A stretch of DNA of 64,000 nt from Streptomyces sp. NBC_00670. Lineage in GTDB: Bacteria; Actinomycetota; Actinomycetes; Streptomycetales; Streptomycetaceae. The stretch spans positions 4,589,001 to 4,653,000 of the forward strand of contig NZ_CP109017.1 in assembly GCF_036226765.1 (NCBI RefSeq). The letters run 5' to 3'. Positions 1-8,233 of the stretch are shown piece by piece. The notes below the pieces were generated by a model, which had not been told where the DNA came from, did not search any database, and worked only from the letters and a program-made list of their open reading frames with translations. A program made the translations under genes and the position numbers. How positions within the stretch are numbered: position 1 is the first letter of the stretch; the number at the start of each line of letters is the position of its first letter.

Positions 1-1
1 G

Positions 2-61
2 ACCCTGATGTGGGCGCGGGTGGCACACGCCAACGCCCGTAGCCGAGGGGAGGTTCTCTAG
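2..61 (+). CDS. C-terminal end of an unidentified gene (partial)
   Basis: Frame 2 is open from the left edge to a TAG at 59-61 and would encode about 19 residues ending SRGEVL. The TAG directly abuts the GTG of the next gene, and a GGGGAGG ribosome-binding site for that gene lies inside this frame. This is the arrangement expected of two translationally coupled genes. Too little is visible to name a family. Confidence 0.3.
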   Translation, partial: TLMWARVAHANARSRGEVL

Positions 62-262
62 GTGGGGGACGCCGAAGAGGCATGCGAGGAACTGCGCGAC
101 GCGCTCAGGGCGGTGGGGGTGACGCTGCCGTCCCTGGGAGTGGACGCGGTCTCCTGCGCCGGATCCGCCCCGTTCGCGTTGCTCGACCTGGGGCGCTGCA
201 ACGTGGCCACGGCCCGCGCGCTCGCGGCCGTGCTCCGGGACGGTCGGGAGGTTGCGGGATAG
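62..262 (+). CDS. Small whiJ-locus-type protein, 66 aa
   Basis: The GTG start is fixed by an in-frame TAG just before it and by GGGGAGG at 47-53. The protein shares a clear signature with the 85-aa protein encoded at 38425-38682: EELR.AL...G.T.PSLGV, then LG.CN.ATARAL.AVLR. The two are paralogues, and this one lacks the N-terminal 20 residues of the other. At the right-hand copy the gene is coupled to an anti-sigma-like ATPase and lies beside an Scr1-type HTH regulator, so a role in that kind of regulatory module is inferred. No catalytic motif is visible and the biochemical function is unknown. Confidence 0.6.
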   Translation: MGDAEEACEELRDALRAVGVTLPSLGVDAVSCAGSAPFALLDLGRCNVATARALAAVLRDGREVAG

Positions 263-279
263 CGGCGGGACAGGGCCGA

Positions 280-933
280 TCAGGCCCGGGCGCGCACGAT
301 CAGCGTGCCGATGTGGCCGGGTGTCGGTGCGTCCACGACCGACGCCTCGGCCGAGGCGAACCCGGCCCGGAGCAGGTGCCTCTCCCACACCGCCGGCTTG
401 TAGCTGTAGCGGTAGGTGAACATCGCCTTCCCCGCGAAGCCGCCCTTGTACATGCCCTGCGGCCCGTACGCGCCGGGGATCGCGGGCGGCTGGGAGAACA
501 CGAACACGCCTCCCGGAGCCAGGTGCCGGCGGACGAGCGGGAACAGCCGGGACGGGTCGGTGAACCAGGCGGCGCCGAAGACGGAGTACGCGGCGTCGTA
601 CCGGTCCTGATCGGTGGCGAGCCAGTCGAGGACCTCGCCCTGCTCGATCCGCACGCCGAGCGGTGCCCACTTCTCGCCCGTGCGCCGCACCATTCGCGGG
701 GACAGGTCCACGCCGGTGGCCTTCACGCCCTGTCGTGCGAGGTGCGCGAGGGCCCGCCCCGTGCCACAGCCGAGTTCCAGGACCGTTCCGGGGTCGCCGA
801 GGAGTTCGGTGCCGGGGCCGTGACCGGCGTACTGGGTCCAGCAGAACGACGGTTCGGCGTCCTCCTTGAACGCGGACTCAGCGTAGGCGTCCCACAGTTC
901 GGTCTCGGCGGCGATGTCGTGGGGTACGGGCAC
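280..933 (-). CDS. Class I SAM-dependent methyltransferase
   Basis: A 217-aa protein with the SAM-binding glycine motif VLELGCGTGRAL near residue 50, followed by GVDLSPRMV (acidic loop end) and an aromatic-rich C-terminal half, as in the methyltransferase-11/25 families. The start is GTG, with GGAGG seven bases upstream. The length suits a free-standing small-molecule methyltransferase. The substrate cannot be read from the sequence. Neighbours are the small regulatory-type protein and an uncharacterised gene, which gives no pathway context. Family assignment is secure; specificity is unknown. Confidence 0.85.
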   Translation of the reverse strand: MPVPHDIAAETELWDAYAESAFKEDAEPSFCWTQYAGHGPGTELLGDPGTVLELGCGTGRALAHLARQGVKATGVDLSPRMVRRTGEKWAPLGVRIEQGEVLDWLATDQDRYDAAYSVFGAAWFTDPSRLFPLVRRHLAPGGVFVFSQPPAIPGAYGPQGMYKGGFAGKAMFTYRYSYKPAVWERHLLRAGFASAEASVVDAPTPGHIGTLIVRARA

Positions 934-1012
934 AGGGGTTCCTCCAGTCGTCGGTATGCGGGAGCCCCCGTCCTCGGGGAGCCGTGAGGGCGGGGGCGAC
1001 TGTAGTGCCGGT

Positions 1013-1513
1013 TCAGTGGCTGTCGGGGACCTTGTCGTCGCACGGTGAGCAGTCCGCGCCGTCGATGGCCCACAGCTCCTCGTCGATCGCCCAGCCCTGG
1101 TCCTTCAGGAAGGCGCCGGTGCGCAGGCACAGGCCGTCGCTGCGGCGCTGGACGAACGGGGCGTGGTGCTTGAACCGGCCGTCGTTGTACAGACGGCACA
1201 GCCCCCACCAGACGGGTGTGTCGAGGATGAGCTGGTGGACGCCGATGTCGACGAGCTTGCCGACGCCGAGGTGGACGCCGGGATTCTCGATGGAGCCCAT
1301 GACGTACATGACGGCGTTGCCGAGGATCCGCTCGGCCATGTCACGGACCATGGTGTGGTCGCGCAGGAGCAGGGCGACCTCGCGGTCCCACAGGCTCATG
1401 CCGGAGTCGAAGATGTTGACGGTGAGTTCGGTGATGTGCGGGGCGACCGCGTTGAGAAGTTCCCGTGGGTCGCGGGTGCGTGTCGCAGCCGGCTGTTCCA
1501 AGACGACGGTCAC
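1013..1513 (-). CDS. Hypothetical protein, 166 aa
   Basis: I chose the GTG at 1513 because GGAGG sits five bases upstream; an upstream in-frame start at 1576 has no comparable site. The protein begins VTVVLEQPAA and has a central hydrophobic stretch (LGNAVMYVMG) and a tail carrying a DCSPCDD cysteine pair. There is no signal peptide or recognisable catalytic motif. I do not recognise the family. It lies between the methyltransferase and the Scr1-type regulator, both on the same strand, but spacing of 79 and 116 bases does not prove an operon. Confidence 0.65.
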   Translation of the reverse strand: MTVVLEQPAATRTRDPRELLNAVAPHITELTVNIFDSGMSLWDREVALLLRDHTMVRDMAERILGNAVMYVMGSIENPGVHLGVGKLVDIGVHQLILDTPVWWGLCRLYNDGRFKHHAPFVQRRSDGLCLRTGAFLKDQGWAIDEELWAIDGADCSPCDDKVPDSH

Positions 1514-1629
1514 ATTGTCCTCCGGGCGGTGAAGTGATGCCGTGACCAGGACCGTAGGGAGAAGGGTTGTGGGCAAGCGTGTCGGTTGTCCCGGATTGCC
1601 GAGGGCGGTACTGGATTCCGGCCGGTTGC

Positions 1630-2475
1630 TCAGCCGAGGCCGAGTGAGGCGCGCGCCCGGCCGATCAGCCGGCGCGCCTGCTCCCCGCCGACCGCTGTCT
1701 CGGAGAGCCGGTCCCAGACACGGCCGTACAGGGCGAGTTCGTCGGCGGCTTCCAGGACGAACTCCGAGTTGATCGTCTCGACGACCACCCGCTCCTCGTC
1801 GAAGATCCAGAACCCGTGCTTCGGGGACAGCCTCAGCCGGGCCCCGAAGGGCACGATCCCGAGCGACACCTGGGGCATGCCGATCAGCCCGATCAGCCGG
1901 TCGTGCTGGCCCGCCATCACCTCGCCGGGCCCGACGTGGGCGTGCAGCGCGCCTTCCCAGATCAGGACGCGGAAGCTGTGGCCGTTCTCGTACAGCACCT
2001 CCTGCCGTCTCATGCGGGCGCGCACGGCTTCGTCGGTGTCGCGCGGTGACCGCATGAGGTCGGCGTTGAGGAGCAGCAGGTGCCGGGCGTAGTCAGGGGT
2101 CTGGAAGAGCCCGGGGATCACGGTGGCTTCGTAGCCGCGGACGGTCGCGGTGCGCCGGTAGGCGGCTACGTAGCGGTCCTGTACGGCCCGGTGGCCGGTG
2201 GCGAGCTGTCGGCGCCATGAACGGTGCCGTGACTCCAGGCCCCGCAGCCGGCTCAGGAGGTCGGCGCCCTCGGCGGGGACGCCGAGGGCCTGCGCCCAGG
2301 CCTGGAGGTCGGCGGCGGTCGCGGTCTGCTTCCCGTTCTCGAGACGGGAAACCTTCGACCGCTGCCAGCCCAGCCGATCGGCCAGTTCCTTGCCCTGGAG
2401 GCCGGCCTCGGCGCGCAGCTCGCGCAACCGCGCGCCGAGGGCCTCACGGCCGGACTGGTAGTCGGTGGCGCTCAC
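1630..2475 (-). CDS. Scr1-family HTH regulator (XRE HTH + DUF5753)
   Basis: The 281-aa protein has an N-terminal XRE helix-turn-helix (LRELRAEAGLQGKELADRLG then SKVSRLENGKQT, residues about 17-50). The remainder matches DUF5753, including the VIPGLFQTPDYAR motif and a C-terminal ELALYGRVWDRL segment. Such proteins are abundant Streptomyces regulators, usually paired with DUF397 or DUF6879 proteins. The GTG start overlaps the stop of the DUF6879 gene by four bases (GTGA), so the two are coupled. Target genes are unknown. Confidence 0.9.
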   Translation of the reverse strand: MSATDYQSGREALGARLRELRAEAGLQGKELADRLGWQRSKVSRLENGKQTATAADLQAWAQALGVPAEGADLLSRLRGLESRHRSWRRQLATGHRAVQDRYVAAYRRTATVRGYEATVIPGLFQTPDYARHLLLLNADLMRSPRDTDEAVRARMRRQEVLYENGHSFRVLIWEGALHAHVGPGEVMAGQHDRLIGLIGMPQVSLGIVPFGARLRLSPKHGFWIFDEERVVVETINSEFVLEAADELALYGRVWDRLSETAVGGEQARRLIGRARASLGLG

Positions 2476-3008
2476 CTGCCCGACGGTACCTGCGCCTGGA
2501 ACTGGCCGGTAGGCACCGCGTGATGCCAGGCGGCATCACGGATTTGGCAGGCACGCACGACGTTCTCGGCGTCCTCCATGACCTGGAGGCCGAGGGTGAC
2601 GCCGTGCTCGTCGATGACGAATCTCGCCAGGATGCGGGAGTCGAACAGCCAGAAGTCGTGGTCCGGCAGTCCGAGGCGTACGGCGTCGGCACGCCAGAGG
2701 TTGCGGATGTCCTCACCGGCGGCCACGTTGCCGAGCCCGGTGGCGAGGAGGAATCGCTGCCCTTCGGTGGGCGGGTCGTCGACGAGACGTACCCGCTCGT
2801 ACCGCTTCCCGGCCCGCGTCTGCCGACGGACGGCCGCCTGCCAGGGGTTGGCCGGGTCGTAGCCGAAGGTCTCGCCCCTCTGGAAGCGGGGCCAGTTCGG
2901 GCTGTCCCGGTCGGTGGCATAGCCGCGCTGAGTTTCGAGGCGCCAAGCGGTGTGCTGGAAGTCGGTGAAGAGGTGGGTGATCTCGTCGAAGGCGACCAGG
3001 TCCGGCAC
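2472..3008 (-). CDS. DUF6879 family protein
   Basis: A 178-aa protein starting at GTG 3008 (VPDLVAFDEITHLF), with GGAG nine bases upstream inside the end of the preceding gene. It has the family features: an F..FQHTAWRLE N-terminus, an aromatic DFWLFD segment, and a VVRACQIRDAAWHHA C-terminus. DUF6879 proteins are typically encoded next to Scr1-type regulators, as here. Their biochemical role is not established; a partner or effector of the regulator is an inference. Coupled upstream to the 78-aa gene and downstream to the HTH gene. Confidence 0.85.
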   Translation of the reverse strand: MPDLVAFDEITHLFTDFQHTAWRLETQRGYATDRDSPNWPRFQRGETFGYDPANPWQAAVRRQTRAGKRYERVRLVDDPPTEGQRFLLATGLGNVAAGEDIRNLWRADAVRLGLPDHDFWLFDSRILARFVIDEHGVTLGLQVMEDAENVVRACQIRDAAWHHAVPTGQFQAQVPSGR

Positions 3009-3013
3009 GCGGT

Positions 3014-3250
3014 CTACTCCTTCGTCGCCGCGTCGACGGCCGGGGAGACCAGGCCGGGCACGAAGCGGGTCAGCAGCTCGCGGGGGATCCGTACGAACGT
3101 CTCCGACGGCTTGACGTCCCGGAGCTGGGCCAGATGCCCGGGGTCGGTCTCGCGGTCGCCCTGTACGAGGATCTCGCCGGTCTCGACGATCTCGTACAGG
3201 GTGGGGCAGTTGCCGTTCTCCGAAGTGGTGCCGATGAACCTGAGTGTCAC
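3014..3250 (-). CDS. Small conserved protein upstream of DUF6879 gene, 78 aa
   Basis: The ATG at 3250 opens a 78-aa protein (MTLRFIGTTSENGNCPTLYE) with no signal peptide or membrane segment. Its content (GNCPTLYE, TGEILVQG) resembles the short acidic proteins that commonly precede DUF6879 genes in Streptomyces. The stop codon lies five bases before the DUF6879 start, so this is the first gene of a three-gene operon ending with the Scr1-type regulator. The function is not known. Confidence 0.75.
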   Translation of the reverse strand: MTLRFIGTTSENGNCPTLYEIVETGEILVQGDRETDPGHLAQLRDVKPSETFVRIPRELLTRFVPGLVSPAVDAATKE

Positions 3251-3399
3251 GGGGGCTCTCCGTCCTGGCTGTCGGACGTCCAGGATGGTGCGGATCGCGA
3301 AGAACCGTCGGTGAATTGCCGGAGATTGCGCCGAGAGGTTCCGAGGCCCCTCCGCTGCGGAGGAGCCTCGGCTCGGTCACGTTCCGCGTGGTCTGTCCG

Positions 3400-4293
3400 T
3401 CAGTACGACGACCCCGACGCCCCCAGCGCTCCCGTCGGGTGCCAGACCGTCTTGGTTTCCAGGAACGCCGTCATGCGGTCCGTGCCGGGGGTCGTCGTCC
3501 AGTCGTCCACAGGCTGTGGACGCAGGACGCGCTTGAGGTTGTCGGCCGCGGCGATCTCCAGTTCCTTGGCCAGGGGCTCGTCCGCGCCGGCCAGGTCGAT
3601 CGCGTTGACGTCCTGGTGGGCGGCGAGCGGGGCCGCGATCTCCGCCGTGCGGCCGGAGAGGATGTTGACGACGCCGCCGGGCAGGTCGGACGTGGCCAGG
3701 ACCTCGCCGAGGGAGAGGGCGGGGAGCGGGGCTCGCTCCGGCGCCGCCACGACCGCCGTGTTGCCCGTCGCGATCACCGGGGCGACGACCGAGATCAGGC
3801 CAAGGAACGACGACTCCTGCGGGGCCAGTACGGCCACCACGCCCGTCGGTTCGGGGGAGGAGAGGTTGAAGTACGGGCCCGCGACCGGGTTGCCGCCGCC
3901 CACGACCTGGGCGATCTTGTCGGTCCAGCCCGCGTACCAGACCCAGCGGTCGATCGCCGCGTCCACCTGCGCGGCGGCCTTCGACTTCGACAGGCCCTCC
4001 GCCTCGGCGACCTCGCGCACGTACTGGTCGCGGCGGCCCTCCAGCATCTCCGCGATCCGGTACAGGATCTGGCCCCTGTTGTACGCCGTCGCGCCGGACC
4101 AGCCGCCGAACGCCTTGCGCGCGGCGACCACCGCGTCCCGGGCGTCCTTGCGGGAGGCGAGGGGCGCGTTGGCCAGCCACATGTTCCTGGCGTCTGTCAC
4201 CTCGTACACCCGGCCGCTCTCGGAACGCGGGAACTTGCCCCCGACGTACAGCTTGTAGGTCTTGAAGACGGACAGTCGTGCGGCATCAGACAT
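3400..4293 (-). CDS. Aldehyde dehydrogenase-like protein lacking the catalytic domain
   Basis: A 297-aa protein with the N-terminal, NAD-binding half of the aldehyde dehydrogenase fold (LYVGGKF, ATGNTAVV, LPGGVVNILSG) followed by LEIAAADNLKRVL where a real enzyme has LELGGK. It stops before the region that carries the nucleophilic cysteine, so it is 180-190 residues shorter than a full enzyme and should be inactive alone. Its start overlaps the 3' end of the complete enzyme gene by eight bases, which implies co-translation and probably a hetero-oligomer. The pair resembles ALDH16, where a complete domain and a catalytically dead domain are fused. Confidence 0.88.
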   Translation of the reverse strand: MSDAARLSVFKTYKLYVGGKFPRSESGRVYEVTDARNMWLANAPLASRKDARDAVVAARKAFGGWSGATAYNRGQILYRIAEMLEGRRDQYVREVAEAEGLSKSKAAAQVDAAIDRWVWYAGWTDKIAQVVGGGNPVAGPYFNLSSPEPTGVVAVLAPQESSFLGLISVVAPVIATGNTAVVAAPERAPLPALSLGEVLATSDLPGGVVNILSGRTAEIAAPLAAHQDVNAIDLAGADEPLAKELEIAAADNLKRVLRPQPVDDWTTTPGTDRMTAFLETKTVWHPTGALGASGSSY

Positions 4294-5737
4294 CGAGGTA
4301 CGCCTCCAGGCCGTGGCGGCCGCCCTCGCGGCCGAAGCCCGACTCCTTGTACCCGCCGAACGGCGAGGTCGGGTCGAACTTGTTGAACGTGTTGGACCAG
4401 ATCACGCCCGCGCGGAGCTTGTTCGCCACCGACAGGATGCGCGAGCCCTTCTCCGTCCAGATGCCCGCCGACAGGCCGTACGGGGTGTTGTTGGCCTTGG
4501 CGACGGCCTCGTCGGGGGTGCGGAAGGTGAGGACCGACAGCACGGGGCCGAAGATCTCGTCGCGGGCGATGGTGTGCGCCTGGGTGACGTTGGTGAAGAG
4601 CGTCGGGGCGAACCAGTAGCCGGAGGAGGGGAGTTCGCAGGCCGGGGACCAGCGCTCGGCGCCCTCCGCCTCGCCCTGGTCGGCCAGCGCGGTGATGCGG
4701 GCCAGCTGCTCGGCGGAGTTGATCGCGCCGATGTCCGTGTTCTTGTCCAGCGGGTCGCCGAGGCGCAGCGTGGCGAGCCTGCGCTTGAGGGAGTCGAGCA
4801 GCTCGTCGTGGATCGATTCCTGGACGAGGAGCCGTGAGCCCGCGCAGCAGACCTGGCCCTGGTTGAAGAAGATCCCGGTGACGATCCCCTCCACCGCCTG
4901 GTCGATCGGCGCGTCGTCGAAGACGATGTTGGCGCCCTTGCCGCCCAGCTCCAGCGTGAGCTTCTTGTGGGTGCCCGCGACCGTGCGGGCGATCTCCTTG
5001 CCGACGGCCGTGGACCCGGTGAACGCCACCTTGTTCACGTCCGGGTGGGCGACCAGCGCCGCTCCGGCGCGGCCGTCACCGGTGAGGATGTTGACGACGC
5101 CCTTGGGGAGCCCGGCCTGGCGGCAGATGTCCGCGAAGAACAGGGCGGACAGGGGCGTCGTCTCGGCGGGCTTCAGCACCACCGTGTTGCCCGTCGCCAG
5201 CGCCGGGGCGATCTTCCACGCCAGCATCAGGAGGGGGAAGTTCCAGGGGATGACCTGGCCCGCGACGCCGAGGGGCCTCGGGGCCGCACCGAACCCGGCG
5301 TGGTCCAGCTTGTCCGCCCAGCCCGCGTAGTAGAAGAAGTGCGCGGCGACGAGGGGGAGGTCGGCGTCGCGGGTCTCGCGGATCGGCTTGCCGTTGTCCA
5401 GGGTCTCCAGGACGGCCAGCTCGCGGCTGCGCTCCTGGATGATCCGGGCGATGCGGAACAGGTACTTGGCGCGCTCGGAGCCCGGCAGCGCCGACCACTT
5501 CTCGAACGCCTTGCGGGCGGCGCCGACCGCGCGGTCGACGTCCGCCTCGGTGGCCTCCGCGACCTCGCAGAGGACCTCCTCGGTGGCGGGGGAGACGGTC
5601 TTGAAGACCTTGCCGTCGGCCGCCTCGGTGAACTCCCCGTCGATGAACAGGCCGTAGGACGGGGCGATGTCGACGACCGCGCGCGACTCGGGCGCCGGGG
5701 CGTACTCGAAAACAGGAGTCTGCTTTTCCATGGTCAT
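4286..5737 (-). CDS. NAD(P)-dependent aldehyde dehydrogenase
   Basis: A full-length 483-aa enzyme. Visible are the PWNFPL motif, the coenzyme loop GSTAVGK, the general base Glu in LTLELGGKG (near residue 260), the nucleophile in NQGQVCCAGSR (near residue 293), and the EIFGPVL motif. It oxidises aldehydes to acids in the cytoplasm. It lies six bases downstream of deoC on the same strand, so the acetaldehyde released by DeoC is a likely substrate (inference). The following gene overlaps it and encodes an incomplete homologue. Confidence 0.93.
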   Translation of the reverse strand: MTMEKQTPVFEYAPAPESRAVVDIAPSYGLFIDGEFTEAADGKVFKTVSPATEEVLCEVAEATEADVDRAVGAARKAFEKWSALPGSERAKYLFRIARIIQERSRELAVLETLDNGKPIRETRDADLPLVAAHFFYYAGWADKLDHAGFGAAPRPLGVAGQVIPWNFPLLMLAWKIAPALATGNTVVLKPAETTPLSALFFADICRQAGLPKGVVNILTGDGRAGAALVAHPDVNKVAFTGSTAVGKEIARTVAGTHKKLTLELGGKGANIVFDDAPIDQAVEGIVTGIFFNQGQVCCAGSRLLVQESIHDELLDSLKRRLATLRLGDPLDKNTDIGAINSAEQLARITALADQGEAEGAERWSPACELPSSGYWFAPTLFTNVTQAHTIARDEIFGPVLSVLTFRTPDEAVAKANNTPYGLSAGIWTEKGSRILSVANKLRAGVIWSNTFNKFDPTSPFGGYKESGFGREGGRHGLEAYLDV

Positions 5738-5743
5738 GGGATG

Positions 5744-6697
5744 TCAGTCCACCGTCACGTAGTCGGGGCCGGAGTAGCGGCCGGTGGCCAGCTTCTGCCG
5801 CTGCATCAGGAGGTCGTTCAGCAGCGAGGAGGCGCCGAAGCGGAACCAGTGGTTGTCCAGCCAGTCCTCGCCCGCGGTCTCGTTGACCAGGACCAGGAAC
5901 TTGATCGCGTCCTTGCTGGTGCGGATGCCGCCGGCCGGCTTCACGCCGACCTGGACGCCGGTCTGCGCGCGGAAGTCGCGCACGGCCTCCAGCATCAGGA
6001 GGGTGTTCGCGGGGGTCGCGTTGACGGCGACCTTGCCCGTCGAGGTCTTGATGAAGTCCGCCCCGGCCAGCATCCCGAGCCAGCTCGCGCGGCGGATGTT
6101 GTCGTACGTCGACAGCTCGCCCGTCTCGAAGATGACCTTCAGCCGGGCGGCCGTCCCGCAGGCCTCGCGTACGGCGGTGATCTCCTCGAACACCTTCGCG
6201 TAGTTCCCGGCGAGGAACGCGCCCCGGTCGATGACCATGTCGATCTCGTCCGCCCCGGCGGCGACGGCCTCGCGGACGTCCGCCAGCTTGACGGCGAGGG
6301 GGGCGCGGCCGGCCGGGAAGGCGGTGGCGACGGAGGCGACCTTGACCCCGGAACCGGCGACGGCCGCCTTCGCGGTGGCCACCATGTCGGGGTAGACGCA
6401 GACCGCGGCCGTGGCGGGCGTGGTGCGGTCGGTCGGGTCGGGACGGACCGCCTTCGCGCCGAGCGACCGGACCTTGCCGGGGGTGTCCGCGCCTTCCAGC
6501 GTCGTCAGGTCGACCATCGAGATGGCGAGGTCGATGGCGTACGCCTTCGCCGTCGTCTTGATGGACCGGGTGCCGAGCGACGCGGCGCGCGCCTCCAGGC
6601 CGACCGTGTCGACGCCGGGCAGCCCGTGCAGGAAGCGGCGCAGCGTCCCGTCGGACGCGGTGACGTCGCTGAGAGCGTGTGGTGCAGTGGTGGGCAT
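5744..6697 (-). CDS. deoC: Deoxyribose-phosphate aldolase
   Basis: Splits 2-deoxyribose 5-phosphate into acetaldehyde and glyceraldehyde 3-phosphate. Both lysine motifs of the family are present: the Schiff-base lysine in DFIKTSTGK and the second lysine in GVKPAGGIRTS; the substrate-contact aspartates are in the expected TIM-barrel strands. Length is 317 aa from the ATG at 6697; in-frame codons further upstream lie in the promoter and operator. First gene of an apparent deoC-ALDH-ALDH-like operon. The CTACGCGCGTAG palindrome just upstream suggests repression shared with deoD. Confidence 0.95.
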   Translation of the reverse strand: MPTTAPHALSDVTASDGTLRRFLHGLPGVDTVGLEARAASLGTRSIKTTAKAYAIDLAISMVDLTTLEGADTPGKVRSLGAKAVRPDPTDRTTPATAAVCVYPDMVATAKAAVAGSGVKVASVATAFPAGRAPLAVKLADVREAVAAGADEIDMVIDRGAFLAGNYAKVFEEITAVREACGTAARLKVIFETGELSTYDNIRRASWLGMLAGADFIKTSTGKVAVNATPANTLLMLEAVRDFRAQTGVQVGVKPAGGIRTSKDAIKFLVLVNETAGEDWLDNHWFRFGASSLLNDLLMQRQKLATGRYSGPDYVTVD

Positions 6698-6709
6698 GGT
6701 CACCGTACG

Positions 6710-6739
6710 AGCATATCTACGCGCGTAGCGGGTTGTACA
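6710..6739 (-). promoter_or_regulatory. deoC promoter with 12-bp palindromic operator
   Basis: On the minus strand a -35-like TGTACA (6739-6734) and a -10-like TATGCT (6715-6710) are separated by 18 bases. The perfect palindrome CTACGCGCGTAG (6717-6728) lies inside that spacer, 20 bases before the deoC ATG. The same palindrome lies upstream of deoD. The palindrome is certain; the exact promoter hexamers are a proposal. Confidence 0.65.
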
Positions 6740-6897
6740 GCCCCGAGGGGCCGCGCATACGGCCACCAGGAGGTGGTGGTGCAGGCTGTACCTCGGACTG
6801 TCATGCAGCCCTCATCGTGCCCAACACCCCCTGGTTCATAGCGTGGTGGGCACTTCGGACCGAGCCGGGTCCTCCGATTCCGAGGAGCTGCCAGACC

Positions 6898-8106
6898 ATG
6901 GCGACCGAGACCACCCCCCACACCTCTCCCACCCCCCGTACGGGAGTCACCTCCCGCATCGTTGTCACCACCCTCGCGGCGGCCCTGGCCGCCGGCGCCG
7001 GGCTGGTCACGCCCGCCGCGGCGGCGACGCACACCCACGCCCCGTCCCTCCGGCGCGGGGCGGACGCGGTGCACGACACCGGCACCGTCGGCGTCGTCGT
7101 CCGCTCGACCGGCCCGCACGGCTCCCGCACCGCCACCGCCGGCATCGCCGACCAGGAGACCGGCCGTCCCGCCCGGCCCGGCGACACCTTCCGCATCGCC
7201 AGCTCCACCAAGACCTTCGTCTCCACGGTCGTCCTGCAACTGGTCGGCGAGGGGCGCCTCTCGCTCGACGACACCGTCGAGGACCTGCTGCCGGGCGTCG
7301 TCGCGGGCAACGGCAACGACGGCAGCCGCATCACCGTCCGGCAGCTGCTCAACCACACCAGCGGCCTGTTCGACTTCACGGCGGACTTCCCGGTCCTCAC
7401 CGACATCGACGCCTTCCAGGAGGGGCGCCTGCGCAGCTGGACGGACGACCAGCTCGTCGCCATGGCGATGAAGCACGAGCCGAACTTCGCCCCGGGGAAG
7501 GGCTGGAGCTACTCCAACACCAACTACACCCTCGCCGGCATGATCATCGAGAAGGTGACCGGCCACAGCTGGCAGCACGAGGTGACCCACCGCATCGTCC
7601 GGCCGCTGGGGCTGCACCGCACCTCGGCCCCGTACACCGACCCCTACATGAAGGGCCCGCACCTCAAGGGGTACTCCGCCTTCGCCGCGGAGGGCCGGAC
7701 GCCGATCGACGTCAGCGTGATGAACCCGAGCGCCGCCGGTTCGGCGGGCGGCATGATCAGCAACACGGCCGACCTGACGACGTTCTACTCGGCGCTGATG
7801 AAGGGCCGCCTGCTGAAGCCGGCCCAGCTCGCCGAGATGGAGACGACGGTGCGGGCCAAGGAGCTGGACCCCGCCTGGCCCGGGGCGCGGTACGGCCTCG
7901 GCCTGATGACGGTGCCGCTGAGCTGCGGCGGCAGCTACTACAGCCACGGCGGTGACCTCTTCGGCTACACGACCCGCAACGGCTTCAGCGCGGACGGCCG
8001 CCATGTGGTCGTCGTGGCGGCGACGGGGGACGGCGACGACACCACGACGCCGGCCGCGAACGCCGTGATCGACGAGCAGCTGTGCGCGGCGGAAGGCCGC
8101 GGATAG
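6898..8106 (+). CDS. Secreted serine hydrolase, beta-lactamase / DD-peptidase fold
   Basis: A 402-aa class C beta-lactamase-like or D-alanyl-D-alanine carboxypeptidase-like protein. The N-terminus is a Sec-type signal peptide (VVTTLAAALAAGAGLVTPAAAA). Active-site motifs are in order: SSTK (SxxK) near residue 100, YSNTNY (YxN) near 204, and SHGGDLFGY (HxG) near 350. It acts outside the membrane on peptidoglycan stems or other esters and amides; the substrate is not predictable. I chose the ATG at 6898 because it follows GAGGAG and begins the signal peptide. It is monocistronic, with a hairpin after the stop. Confidence 0.9.
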   Translation: MATETTPHTSPTPRTGVTSRIVVTTLAAALAAGAGLVTPAAAATHTHAPSLRRGADAVHDTGTVGVVVRSTGPHGSRTATAGIADQETGRPARPGDTFRIASSTKTFVSTVVLQLVGEGRLSLDDTVEDLLPGVVAGNGNDGSRITVRQLLNHTSGLFDFTADFPVLTDIDAFQEGRLRSWTDDQLVAMAMKHEPNFAPGKGWSYSNTNYTLAGMIIEKVTGHSWQHEVTHRIVRPLGLHRTSAPYTDPYMKGPHLKGYSAFAAEGRTPIDVSVMNPSAAGSAGGMISNTADLTTFYSALMKGRLLKPAQLAEMETTVRAKELDPAWPGARYGLGLMTVPLSCGGSYYSHGGDLFGYTTRNGFSADGRHVVVVAATGDGDDTTTPAANAVIDEQLCAAEGRG

Positions 8107-8108
8107 CC

Positions 8109-8125
8109 GCGGGCGGCGCGCCCGC
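8109..8125 (+). terminator. Hairpin after serine hydrolase gene
   Basis: A GCGGGCG / CGCCCGC stem with a three-base loop lies three bases after the stop, followed by a second palindrome, GGCCCGCGGGCC, about 10 bp downstream. There is no U tract, which is usual for Streptomyces terminators. Confidence 0.5.
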
Positions 8126-8233
8126 CGGGCCACGGCCCGCGGGCCACGCCCCCGGCCCCGCCTCCCTCCGCGACGGGTTCGAGTCCTCCCTCCGCGTACG
8201 GGTCCGACGGGGCCGTCGGGCAGAATCGACGGC

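Noticed and set aside
4967..6841. A 624-codon plus-strand frame over ALDH and deoC
   Set aside because: Antisense shadow of two enzymes with complete catalytic motifs.
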